Made by a program: the position numbers and the translations under genes. Positions 8,885 to 16,519 of a stretch of DNA of 64,000 nucleotides are shown piece by piece. Each line of letters begins with the position of its first letter. The stretch's first letter is position 1. Location: contig NZ_JBHSFP010000027.1 in the NCBI RefSeq assembly GCF_042654065.1, forward strand, positions 1 through 64,000, given 5' to 3'. The DNA comes from Sphaerisporangium dianthi. Lineage in GTDB: Bacteria; Actinomycetota; Actinomycetes; Streptosporangiales; Streptosporangiaceae. Under the pieces are notes generated by a model. It searched no databases and was not told the origin of the DNA. It saw nothing but the letters and a program-made list of their open reading frames with translations.

Positions 8885-10183
8885 CTACTCGGACTTGGCC
8901 GTCTCGGTGATGGCCTGGGTGACCTGCTCAGGGGTCTTGGAGCCGGCGATCAGCGCGGCCACGCTGTCGTTGACCTCCTGGCCGACGGCCGGCGGGTAGG
9001 CCTGGTCGAGGTAGAGCTGGAACCCGGTGGCGCCGGCCAGCTGCTTGGCGACGACGGCGAGGTTCGGGTCCTTCACGGCGCCCTCCTCGCCCTTGAGCAC
9101 GGGCTGGATGGCGCCGGTGGCCACCGCCGCGCCGTGGACTTCCTTGCTGGAGAGGAACTTCAGGAAGTCAACCGCCGCAGGCGGGGCGTTCACGCCGACC
9201 GCGTACCCGCCGCCGCCGCCGAAGGCGTCGGTGGCCGAGCCCTTGCCGCCGTCGACGGCCGGGAAGGGGAAGAAGCCGAGCTTGTCGCCCAGGCCCTTCT
9301 TGCTCGCGTCCTTCTCGACGGTCGGCGCCCACTGGCCCATCAGTTCCATGGCGGCCTTGCCGTTGCCCATGAGCGCGGCCTGGCCGTCGGGGGTGGAGTA
9401 GGCGGCGCCGAGGAAGCCCTTCTGGAACGGCTGCAGGTCGGCCAGCTCCTTCAGCTTCGCGCCGGCCGCGATGAAGTCGGGCTTGTTGAAGTCGTCGTCG
9501 ACGGCCGCCTGCTTGAGCGCGTCCAGGCCCGCGATGCGCATGGCGAGGTAGGCCCAGTAGTAGTGGCCGGGCCACTTCTCCTTGCCCGCGAGAGCGATCG
9601 GGGTGATGCCGGCCGCCTTGAGCTTCTTGGCCGCGTCGATGAACTCGGTCCAGGTGGCGGGCGGCGCGGCGATGCCGGCCTTCTCGAACAGCGTCTTGTT
9701 GTACCAGAAGCCGACCATGCCGATGTCCTGCGGAATCGCGTAGGTCTTCTGGTCGAACTGGTAGGCCGCCAGCGAGGCCGTGGTGAAGTCGGCGATCCAG
9801 GTGGCGGCCTCGGAGGAGAGGTCCTTCACCAGCCCGGCGTCGATCTGCTGCTTCAGCACGCCACCACCCCAGGTGGTGTAGATGTCCGGGGTCTTGCCGG
9901 ACTGCGTGACCGTGGCGAGCTTGGCCTTGAAGGCCTCGTTCTCGATCGGCACGTTCTTGATCGTGATGTTCGGGTGCGCGGCCTGGTACTCCTTGACCTT
10001 CTGCGCGTAGAAGCTTTTCATGGGTTCAGTGGTGGAGATGTTCCACCACTCGACCGTGACCTTGGCCGCGGACGCCGCTCCGGTCGCCGTCCCACCCGCG
10101 TTCGTCTGCCCTCCTCCGCACCCACCCGCGAGCAGCGCCGTCGCCGCCGCTAGTAACACCACACTTCGCCGAGTCAACGACAT
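8885..10183 (-). CDS. Sugar-binding lipoprotein of ABC importer
   Basis: A 432-residue family 1 extracellular solute-binding protein. The N-terminus is a lipoprotein signal (MSLTRRSVVLLAAATALLA-G-G-C); the Cys at about residue 22 would be acylated, though the lipobox has Ala at -3 instead of Leu. The mature part starts with the usual strand (VTVEWWNI) and has the hinge pattern of CUT1 binding proteins (YTTWGGG, GFWYNKTLFEKAGIAAPPATWTE). It resembles xylobiose- and cellobiose-binding proteins. The ATG at 10183 has AAGGAAGGAAA upstream; a longer frame to 10324 runs through promoter sequence and is rejected. It heads the xylan operon, divergent from the LacI-type gene, with two GAAA-TTTC-like operators after its promoter. 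Confidence 0.93.
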   Translation of the reverse strand: MSLTRRSVVLLAAATALLAGGCGGGQTNAGGTATGAASAAKVTVEWWNISTTEPMKSFYAQKVKEYQAAHPNITIKNVPIENEAFKAKLATVTQSGKTPDIYTTWGGGVLKQQIDAGLVKDLSSEAATWIADFTTASLAAYQFDQKTYAIPQDIGMVGFWYNKTLFEKAGIAAPPATWTEFIDAAKKLKAAGITPIALAGKEKWPGHYYWAYLAMRIAGLDALKQAAVDDDFNKPDFIAAGAKLKELADLQPFQKGFLGAAYSTPDGQAALMGNGKAAMELMGQWAPTVEKDASKKGLGDKLGFFPFPAVDGGKGSATDAFGGGGGYAVGVNAPPAAVDFLKFLSSKEVHGAAVATGAIQPVLKGEEGAVKDPNLAVVAKQLAGATGFQLYLDQAYPPAVGQEVNDSVAALIAGSKTPEQVTQAITETAKSE

Positions 10184-10255
10184 CGTGGTTTCCTTCCTTC
10201 TTCGCCTTCTTCGCGCGCCCGCCTGAGAAGCTACGACTCCCCCGCCGAGAACTCT

Positions 10256-10286
10256 GAAACTTTCTTTGACACCCCCGAATATTTCG
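10256..10286. promoter_or_regulatory. Two LacI-type operators in the leader of the xylan operon
   Basis: GAAACTTTC at 10256-10264 and CGAATATTTCG at 10276-10286 are short inverted repeats with CGAA/TTCG arms. This pattern is known for xylan-regulon operators of Streptomyces relatives. They lie between the predicted promoter and the binding-protein start, so a bound repressor would block transcription of the whole operon. Confidence 0.65.
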
Positions 10287-10294
10287 TGACCCGG

Positions 10295-10324
10295 AGAGTA
10301 CGTAAAGCCCCCGTAACACGTCAA
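10295..10324 (-). promoter_or_regulatory. Promoter of the xylan-uptake operon
   Basis: On the minus strand TTGACG (10324-10319) and TACTCT (10300-10295) are separated by 18 bases, a good vegetative-type promoter. It points at the binding-protein gene 112 bases away and is followed by both operators. Confidence 0.6.
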
Positions 10325-10408
10325 TAGCCACGACAGAACGGGTTCGCTGTGTCGAGGACAGCATGGCGCGCGAGGGGTCGCTCAGAACAGTGGCCCCGGC
10401 GGCGAAAT

Positions 10409-10430
10409 TCCGAAAGCTTTCGGATACACT
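10409..10430 (+). promoter_or_regulatory. Autoregulatory operator and leaderless -10 of the LacI-type gene
   Basis: TCCGAAAGCTTTCGGA at 10409-10424 is a perfect 16-bp palindrome of the LacI type. It is followed at once by TACACT (10425-10430), which ends seven bases before the ATG at 10438. That spacing suggests a leaderless transcript with the operator in the -10/-35 spacer, so the repressor should repress itself. Confidence 0.6.
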
Positions 10431-10437
10431 CCGTCGC

Positions 10438-11451
10438 ATGTCAGCGAAGAGGCGGGTCACCATCGCTCTGATCGCCGAGGAGGCCGGAGTCTCGGTCCCG
10501 ACGGTGTCCAAGGTCGTCAACGGCCGCCCCGAGGTGGCGCCCGAAACACGCCGCCGGGTCGAACGCCTGCTCCACGAGCACGGCTACCGGCGGCGCACCG
10601 GTCAGGGAGACGGTCCTGTGGGCCTCATCGACCTGGTCTTCGCCGAGATCGAGAGCCCGTGGGCGATGGAGATCATCCGCGGCGCCGAGACGGCGGCTCG
10701 CGAGGCCGACGCGGCGGTGGTGGTCTCGGTGCTGCACACCCATTCGGGGCCGGGGCGCGACTGGCTCGACCGCATCGCCGCCCGCCGCACCGACGGCGTG
10801 GTCCTGGTCGCCTCCAAGCTGACCCGCCGGCAGCACGGCCAGCTCCTCGCCCGCTCCATCCCCTTCGTCATCGTCGACCCCGAGGGCGAGCCGGCGCCCG
10901 ACGTCGCCTCGGTGGGCGCCACCAACTGGCACGGCGGCCTCGCCGCCACCCGTCACCTGCTGGAGCTCGGCCACCGCCGCATCGGCATGATCGGCGGGCC
11001 GCCCGAGATGCTCTGCAGCCGGGCGCGCATCGACGGCTACCGCGCCGCCCTGGAGACCGCGGGGGTGGCCGTGGACCCCTCGCTGATCCGCTACGGCGAC
11101 TTCCTGGTGGACTCCGGCCACGTCCACGGCAAGGCGTTCCTCGAACTGCCCGACCGGCCCACCGCCGTCTTCGCGGGCAGCGACATGCAGGCGTTCGGCG
11201 TGTTCGAGGCCGTGCGGCGGGCGGGGCTGCGCGTGCCCGACGATCTCAGCGTGGTGGGGTTCGACGACCTGCCCCTCGCTCGCTCGGCGTGGCCGCCGCT
11301 GACCACCGTGCGCCAGCCGCTGGAGGAGATGGCCGCGCTGGCGACGCGCATGGCGCTGGAGATCTCGCGCGGCGACTCCCTGGAGACCCGGCGGGTGGAA
11401 CTGGCCACCGACCTGCTCATCCGCGACAGCACGGCCTCGCCGACCTCGTGA
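10438..11451 (+). CDS. LacI-family transcriptional repressor of the xylan operon
   Basis: A 337-residue LacI/GalR regulator. Residues 1-55 form the helix-turn-helix and hinge (VTIALIAEEAGVSVPTVSKVVNGRPEVAPETRRRVERLL). The rest is the periplasmic-binding-like sugar sensor, with GHRRIGMIGGP and SVVGFDDLPLARSAWPPLTTV in the usual places. I choose the ATG at 10438, where the HTH begins five residues in; the frame extends 75 bases upstream through promoter sequence. It is divergent from the xylan operon. Four GAAA-TTTC-like sites lie nearby, two in the operon leader, one in its own promoter and one past its end. Xylo-oligosaccharide or xylose is the likely inducer, inferred from context. Confidence 0.92.
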   Translation: MSAKRRVTIALIAEEAGVSVPTVSKVVNGRPEVAPETRRRVERLLHEHGYRRRTGQGDGPVGLIDLVFAEIESPWAMEIIRGAETAAREADAAVVVSVLHTHSGPGRDWLDRIAARRTDGVVLVASKLTRRQHGQLLARSIPFVIVDPEGEPAPDVASVGATNWHGGLAATRHLLELGHRRIGMIGGPPEMLCSRARIDGYRAALETAGVAVDPSLIRYGDFLVDSGHVHGKAFLELPDRPTAVFAGSDMQAFGVFEAVRRAGLRVPDDLSVVGFDDLPLARSAWPPLTTVRQPLEEMAALATRMALEISRGDSLETRRVELATDLLIRDSTASPTS

Positions 11452-11543
11452 GTCCCGGCGCTGCCCCGGCGGCCGGCCCCTCAGGGGCGCCGGCCGCGGC
11501 CGCGCGAGGCGGATTCCGCCCTCCGCACGGCGGCCGGACGGTC

Positions 11544-11611
11544 TTGACGTTTATCGTCTGCCCGTTTTAGGTTCGGGAACGAAAACTTCCGCTGAACTTT
11601 TGAAACGTTTC
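11544..11611 (+). promoter_or_regulatory. Promoter and LacI-type operator with no gene behind it
   Basis: TTGACG (11544-11549), a 17-base spacer and TTAGGT (11567-11572) form a promoter-like pair. GAAACGTTTC at 11602-11611 is a perfect palindrome matching the GAAA-N2-TTTC core of the LacI gene's own operator. It lies between convergent genes and no credible reading frame follows. The whole 11452-11886 gap shows no other gene. It may be a relic of a lost regulon gene or drive a small RNA. Confidence 0.4.
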
Positions 11612-11689
11612 GGAGGCCCGGGTGCCGAGCCGGCCACGGGTCTCCACCTGCGGGAATCCGCCGTGCCCGCCGTCGGCGGGACACGATCG

Positions 11690-11729
11690 GATCACGGCGG
11701 CGCGGAGCGGCACCCACGCCGCCGTGATC
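11690..11729. terminator. Inverted repeat between convergent LacI-type and MFS genes
   Basis: GATCACGGCGGCG (11690-11702) pairs perfectly with 11717-11729 around a 14-base loop. Its place between two converging genes fits a bidirectional terminator. Confidence 0.5.
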
Positions 11730-11886
11730 TCCCGGCGCCGCTCCGGCCCGCACGTGCGACACGGGCCACGAGGAGTTCACCGTCCTCGGTCGCGAACGGC
11801 CGAGGCGGCACGCGCAGGCGGGCGATCACCGGTGGCCGGGAGGCGGGAATCGTCGCCGGCCCGTCCCCCCGGCCGGGCACGACGGC

Positions 11887-13173
11887 TCAGGGGACGGAAC
11901 GGATCTTCCACACCAGGCCCGCGCCGAGCAGCGTCAGCGCCGCGGCGGTGAGGTACAGCACCGGATAGCCGCCCAGCCCGGACACGATGGGGCCGGCGAT
12001 CACCGGCCCGAGCACCTGCGGACCGGAGTTGGCGATGTTGATCACACCGAGGTCCTTCGCCCGGCCGGCCGCCGCGGGGAGCACCTGGGTGACCAGGGCG
12101 TTGTCCACCGAGAGATAGACGCCGAACCCGATGCCCATGATCACGGCGGCGACCAGGACCATCGTCCACTGGGGCCAGAAGGCCATGATCACGGCGGGGA
12201 CGGCGCTGACCACGCCCGCCACCGTCACGAGCTTCTTCCGCCGGCCGATGCGGTCGGAGATCACGCCGCTGATCACCGCGGTGAGGACCACCGCGACGGA
12301 GTAGACGACGACGAGCACCAGCAGGCCGTCCTCGGCCTTGCTCCCGGGGAACAGCCGCTCGTAGCCCACCGCGTCGGTGAGGAAGTACAGCAGGTAGAGC
12401 AGGGCGATGGAGTTGCCGAGCTGCATCAGGAATCGGGTCAGCCAGGCCCAGGCGAAGTCGGGGTGGGCGCGCGGGCTCACCCAGAACCCCCGCAGGAAGC
12501 TCCCGAGGTCGAACGGCGGCCGGTGCGCGGCGGGAAGCCGGGGGTCGGGCGTGGTCAGGACGAACGGCAGCACGCCGAGCGGCACGAGGACGCCGATCAG
12601 CAGGTATCCGGACCCGGTGGTCGTGACGACCATCGTGACCAGCACGACCGCCAGCACCACGCCGAGCGTCTGCGGGACGCCGATCCATCCGGACACCTCG
12701 CCCCGCTGGCGGACGGGGACGTGGTCGGGGACGCCGGCGGTGAGCGCGGCCTGCATGGCGTTCAACCCGGCCTGCGCCAGGCACCAGCCGATCAGCACGC
12801 CTGCGACGGATCCCTGGAACGCCAGGAAGACCAGGCCCAGGCCACCGGCGAACGCGCCCAGCAGCGTCCACGGGTGACGCCGGCCGAAGCGGCCGGCCGT
12901 GCGGTCGGACAGGGCCCCGGCCACCGGGTTGAAGACCATGGCCACCGCGGCGCCGACGCCGGTCACCCAGGCCAGGGTGCTCTCTTTGCCCGCAGGGGCC
13001 GCCAGCGCGATCTGCTGCGGCAGCAGCACCTGGAGCGGGCCGAAGTACCCCATCCACAGGACCAGGTTGGCCAGCGAGATGAACCCGACCCAGCGCGGGC
13101 CGACCCGTCTGACGGGCTCGGCGAGGGCGAGAGGTAGATCGTGTGACGGTGTGACGGGGGGGACGGTGCTCAC
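11887..13173 (-). CDS. MFS transporter, SLC45/sugar:cation symporter type
   Basis: A 428-residue major facilitator with about 12 helices. The first inter-helix loop carries DRTAGRFGRRHPWTL, the R-x-G-R-R-x-P-W pattern seen in SLC45/GPH-like sugar transporters. The second half has the matching DRIGRRKKLV loop. Its position at the end of the polysaccharide island makes a sugar plausible, but substrate and direction are not shown. I choose a GTG at 13173 with GGAG nine bases upstream; the frame stays open 141 bases further up, into a tandem-repeat tract that is unlikely to be translated. Confidence 0.8.
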   Translation of the reverse strand: MSTVPPVTPSHDLPLALAEPVRRVGPRWVGFISLANLVLWMGYFGPLQVLLPQQIALAAPAGKESTLAWVTGVGAAVAMVFNPVAGALSDRTAGRFGRRHPWTLLGAFAGGLGLVFLAFQGSVAGVLIGWCLAQAGLNAMQAALTAGVPDHVPVRQRGEVSGWIGVPQTLGVVLAVVLVTMVVTTTGSGYLLIGVLVPLGVLPFVLTTPDPRLPAAHRPPFDLGSFLRGFWVSPRAHPDFAWAWLTRFLMQLGNSIALLYLLYFLTDAVGYERLFPGSKAEDGLLVLVVVYSVAVVLTAVISGVISDRIGRRKKLVTVAGVVSAVPAVIMAFWPQWTMVLVAAVIMGIGFGVYLSVDNALVTQVLPAAAGRAKDLGVINIANSGPQVLGPVIAGPIVSGLGGYPVLYLTAAALTLLGAGLVWKIRSVP

Positions 13174-13220
13174 CGGCGCGGCTCCAGGGTGACGAGACGT
13201 GTTCGGATCGTAGCCGTCCG

Positions 13221-13492
13221 CACCGCCCCGAGAAAGACCCACTTCACCCTCCCGAGAAAGAACCCCTTCACCTCTCCGGGGAGAGCCCACATCACCGTCC
13301 CGGGAAGACACCACTATCCCCGGGAAGAGCCCACTCCACCGTCCCGATAAGACATCACCGCCCCCGAGGGAGAGCCCACGTCACCGTCCCGACAAGGCAT
13401 CACCGCCCCCGGGAAGAGCTCAGATCACCGTCCCGAGAAGACTGTCACCGGGGAGAGCCCGCTTCACCGTCCCCGGGAAAGATCCGCTTCCC
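13221..13492. repeat. Degenerate tandem repeat array, about 12 units
   Basis: The tract holds about a dozen imperfect units of 19-26 bp built on CACCGTCCCGAGAAGACAT-like sequence. Longer and shorter units partly alternate. It fills most of the 368-base gap between the MFS start and the methyltransferase stop. There are no constant-repeat/variable-spacer borders, so it is not CRISPR. On the minus strand part of it reads as S-R-E-G-E-V-G-like codons, but no ribosome site supports translation. Confidence 0.8.
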
Positions 13493-13541
13493 GTGCGCGC
13501 CGCGACCGGCGTCCTGGGGCGGCCGTGGCGGCGGCCGGGGG

Positions 13542-14312
13542 CTAGGACCTGCGGGCGGTGAGGACCTCGGTGGTGACCTCCTCGTACCAGGTGCCGCCCG
13601 GGTTGGCCTCCGTCAGCGCGGCGCCGAGGGCCTCGGCGAAGTCGGGCAGCCGGTCTCTCAGGCGGGCGGGCGTGGAATGGGAGAAGGAGAACTGCAGCCC
13701 GATCACCTGCTCGGTGTCGCGCCGCACCGTGCGGTGGAACGACGCCGCGGAGATCACGCTGAACGCCGACTCGGCGAGCACGTCGATGTGATGGCGGCCG
13801 GACTGCTGGAAGGACTCGCCGCTCACCCTCCACTCCAGCTCGAACCGCCGCCGGACCGCCTGCACCACCGGCTCCCACGGCGGCTCCACGGGCGCGCGGC
13901 CCGGTCCCGCGAGCACGACGGCCCCGTCCGGCGGGAGCATGGCGTCCAGGTCGGCGAGCACGCCGGCGCGCTTCATCCAGTGGAACGAGCGGCCCATGAC
14001 GACGTGGCCGACGCGCCCGAGCGGCAGATCCGCCAGACGGCTGGAATCGCCCTGGATCCACTGGATGTTCGAGGGGGCTCCGCGCGCCCCCTCGGCGAGC
14101 ATGTCCTCACTCGGGTCGACCGCGACGATCGCGCCGGCGAACCGGGACAGCGGGATGGCCAGGGTGCCGGGGCCGCAGCCGAGGTCGAGCACCCTGGACC
14201 GCTTGCCGAGGGCCAGCTCGCGCGCGATATGACCGATGACCTCGTCGCCGTACCCGTTGCGGTAGCGGCGGTAATGCGCGGCCGCGCCGTCGAACAGCAG
14301 CCTTGGCTCCAC
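13542..14312 (-). CDS. Class I SAM-dependent methyltransferase
   Basis: A 256-residue methyltransferase of the Methyltransf_11/25 fold. Motif I is VLDLGCGPG (about residues 41-49) and the acidic end of strand 2 is VAVDPSEDM. Residues 80-105 hold the Q-G-D-S adenine-binding loop. The substrate-binding C-terminal half has no diagnostic motif, so the acceptor is unknown. The start is a GTG at 14312 with only a weak AGG upstream. It is divergent from copC, and no pathway partner adjoins it. Confidence 0.8.
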   Translation of the reverse strand: MEPRLLFDGAAAHYRRYRNGYGDEVIGHIARELALGKRSRVLDLGCGPGTLAIPLSRFAGAIVAVDPSEDMLAEGARGAPSNIQWIQGDSSRLADLPLGRVGHVVMGRSFHWMKRAGVLADLDAMLPPDGAVVLAGPGRAPVEPPWEPVVQAVRRRFELEWRVSGESFQQSGRHHIDVLAESAFSVISAASFHRTVRRDTEQVIGLQFSFSHSTPARLRDRLPDFAEALGAALTEANPGGTWYEEVTTEVLTARRS

Positions 14313-14564
14313 CAGCCAATCCTAGTGCGCCTCTCCCCGCCGAGGTGGACCGACGCCGACGGCGCCGCCGCCGCATGCCGGGCGATCGGCCAAGATCCCA
14401 CGGCCGCCGGCGCACCCCGGGCGGTCGGGCGAGACTCCGGGCCGCCGCACCGCTCGCACCCCTCGGCGACTCCACGGGGGCGCACAGGTGGCACCATGGC
14501 AGCGTCCGCAACGAACGATGGAAAGGTCATGTCCATTGACGTCCTGTCATGGCTGGAGGGCCCA

Positions 14565-15221
14565 GTGAGACGGCTGTTCACGGTCCTGCTGGTGGCCTGC
14601 GCGGCTCTGGCCGTGGCGATATCGCCGGCTCTGGCGCACAACGTGCTGACGGGCAGCGACCCGAAGGACGGCGCCCGGCTCGCCTCCCTCCCCGGCCGGG
14701 TGACGCTGACCTTCGACCAGCCCGTGCGGGCGGACTTCGCCCAGGTGGCGCTGACCGGGCCCGACGGGTCGATCTCCAAGGCTCCGGTCAAGGTCGTGGA
14801 CACCAAGGTGACGGCCGAGCTTCCCTCCACGGGGGCGGCGGGCGCGTACGTCGTCGGCTACCAGATCGTCTCCAACGACGGGCACCCCGTCACCGGCAAG
14901 ATCGGCTTCACCGTCACCGGACCGGCAGCCCCGGACTCCGCCACACCGCCCCCCGCGGGGGCCGCCGCGACGCCCGTCCCCTCGGCGGCGGGAGCGCCGT
15001 CCCAGGGCGCGCCGGGCGGGGCCGGGCAACCGGCCGCTCCCCCCGGCGCGGCGGACGGGGCGCCCGTGGACGCACGGCCGCTCGCCGGTTCGGCGGCTCA
15101 GGGAACCGGCGGCGGGGGCTGGGTGTGGGGGCTGCTCATCGCCGCCCTGCTGCTCTCGGGCCTCGGCATCCTGGTCGTCGCCCGCGGCCAGGCCCGCACG
15201 GCGGGGGGAGGCGGCGCATGA
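14565..15221 (+). CDS. copC: CopC-domain copper resistance protein, exported and membrane-tethered
   Basis: A 218-residue protein. A signal peptide ends A-L-A before a histidine (AHNVLTGSDP), the mature N-terminal His that binds Cu(II) in CopC. Residues about 25-120 form the CopC beta-barrel (LTFDQPV, GYQIVSNDGHPVTGKIGFTV, with the second conserved His in DGHP). A Pro/Ala/Gly linker and one C-terminal helix with a basic end follow, so the domain is anchored outside the membrane. I choose GTG at 14565 because GGAGGG lies just upstream; an in-frame ATG at 14529 is an alternative. The stop overlaps the copD start by four bases. Confidence 0.88.
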   Translation: MRRLFTVLLVACAALAVAISPALAHNVLTGSDPKDGARLASLPGRVTLTFDQPVRADFAQVALTGPDGSISKAPVKVVDTKVTAELPSTGAAGAYVVGYQIVSNDGHPVTGKIGFTVTGPAAPDSATPPPAGAAATPVPSAAGAPSQGAPGGAGQPAAPPGAADGAPVDARPLAGSAAQGTGGGGWVWGLLIAALLLSGLGILVVARGQARTAGGGGA

Positions 15222-16477
15222 GCACCACGGAGGGGACCGGCGGCGGCACGGCGACACGCCCGTCCGCCCCGGACGACACGGCGCAGCCCGCCGAGCACAC
15301 CGCGACGCCCCCGGACGACAACGCCACGGCGCCGCCCACCGGCCAGAACTCGACACCCCGGACCGACCACGACACGACGCCGCCCACCGGCCAGAAGGCG
15401 GCTTCGGCCACCGGCCAGGACGTGGCTTCGGCCACCGATCACGAGGTGGCGTCCCCGGGGGCCGGGGGCGACGCGGCGCCGGGCGGTGGGGGTGTGCGGC
15501 TCGGGCCGGTGTGGGGGCCGGCGGGGGCGGCACTGCTGGCGGTGCTGGTCGCCACCTGGTGGACCTCCTCGCCGGCGGTACCGGGGATCACGCTTCCCGG
15601 GCCGCTGGTGGAGTACGGCCTGCCGGTCACCCGCCTCGCCATGCAGCTGTGCGCCCTGGCCGCCGTCGGGCTCAGCCTGCTGCCCAAGCTGCTCGGCTTC
15701 GACGACCCTGACCGCACCGAGCCCGTCCTGTCCGGCGCGCGCGCGTGGGCGGTGCTCGCGGCGTTCGGCTGGGCCGTCACGGCGCTGGCCGCCATGGTGC
15801 TCAGCGCCGCCGAGCTCTCCCCCGGGCGGGCGCCCGACCCGGGAGCCTTCGTGGAGGCGCTCGGCTCGGGCCAGGGTCTGGTGATCAGCGCCGCGTGCGC
15901 TCTGGCCTACACGTTCTTCGGCCTGCTGGCCGTGCGCTTCGGCGAGAACGTGCCCGCCGAGATCCGCATCGTCGTCGCCGTGTTCGGACTGCTGCCGCTG
16001 CCGGTCAGCGGGCACGCGTCGAACTGGTACTGGCACGAGCTGAGCATGGTCTCCATGGAGTTGCACGTCGTGGCGGCCGCGCTGTGGACGGGCGGCCTGG
16101 TGGCCATGGCCGTGCTGCTGGCGCGGCACCGCGACCTGCTGGCGCGGGCCCTGCCGAGGTTCTCCCGCCTCGCCACCGTGGCGCTGGTGGTGGTGGGCCT
16201 GTCCGGGCTGTTCAACGGGCTGGTCGAGCTGGCGCTGTCGCCGATCACACGGCTGCCGGGGTCGCTGTTCACGACGCACTACGGCCAGCTGGTCCTCGCC
16301 AAGATCGTCTGCGTGGCGGCGATCGCCCTGCTGGGGGCCAACATCCGCTGGCGCCTGATGCCGGCCGTCGCCCGGCGCAGGCCGGCGGCGTTCGCCGCCT
16401 GGGCGGCGCTCGAGCTGACCGTGATGGGCCTGGCCTACGGAGTGGCCGTCGCCCTCACCCGCGCCCCGGTCGCCTGA
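15218..16477 (+). CDS. copD: CopD-family copper transport membrane protein
   Basis: A 419-residue membrane protein with an unusual cytoplasmic lead of about 90 residues, rich in Thr, Ala and Pro and built of repeated T-G-Q/T-D-H units (15330-15450). About eight helices follow, with the CopD-domain pattern SMELHVVAAALWTGGLVAMAVLLARHRDLL and the FSRLATVALVVVGLSGLFNGLVEL region. CopD works with CopC in copper uptake or homeostasis. The ATG lies in an ATGA overlap with copC, so the pair is coupled. A strong terminator follows. The low-complexity lead is not typical of the family. Confidence 0.88.
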   Translation: MSTTEGTGGGTATRPSAPDDTAQPAEHTATPPDDNATAPPTGQNSTPRTDHDTTPPTGQKAASATGQDVASATDHEVASPGAGGDAAPGGGGVRLGPVWGPAGAALLAVLVATWWTSSPAVPGITLPGPLVEYGLPVTRLAMQLCALAAVGLSLLPKLLGFDDPDRTEPVLSGARAWAVLAAFGWAVTALAAMVLSAAELSPGRAPDPGAFVEALGSGQGLVISAACALAYTFFGLLAVRFGENVPAEIRIVVAVFGLLPLPVSGHASNWYWHELSMVSMELHVVAAALWTGGLVAMAVLLARHRDLLARALPRFSRLATVALVVVGLSGLFNGLVELALSPITRLPGSLFTTHYGQLVLAKIVCVAAIALLGANIRWRLMPAVARRRPAAFAAWAALELTVMGLAYGVAVALTRAPVA

Positions 16478-16487
16478 CCCCGCACGG

Positions 16488-16515
16488 CCGCCGGCCCGGG
16501 GTGCCGGGCCGGCGG
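16488..16515. terminator. Bidirectional terminator after copD
   Basis: A 12-bp perfect GC stem (16488-16499 with 16504-16515) and GGTG loop lies 10 bases after the copD stop and five bases before the stop of the converging membrane-protein gene. Confidence 0.7.
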
Positions 16516-16519
16516 GGGG

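Noticed and set aside
11600..11968. Plus-strand frame behind the orphan promoter
   Set aside because: Arg/Pro/Ala-rich shadow composition, crosses the terminator-like hairpin and runs into the converging MFS gene; no domain.
13221..13492. Possible CRISPR array
   Set aside because: Units vary in length and sequence, there are no unique spacers of constant size, and no cas genes are present.
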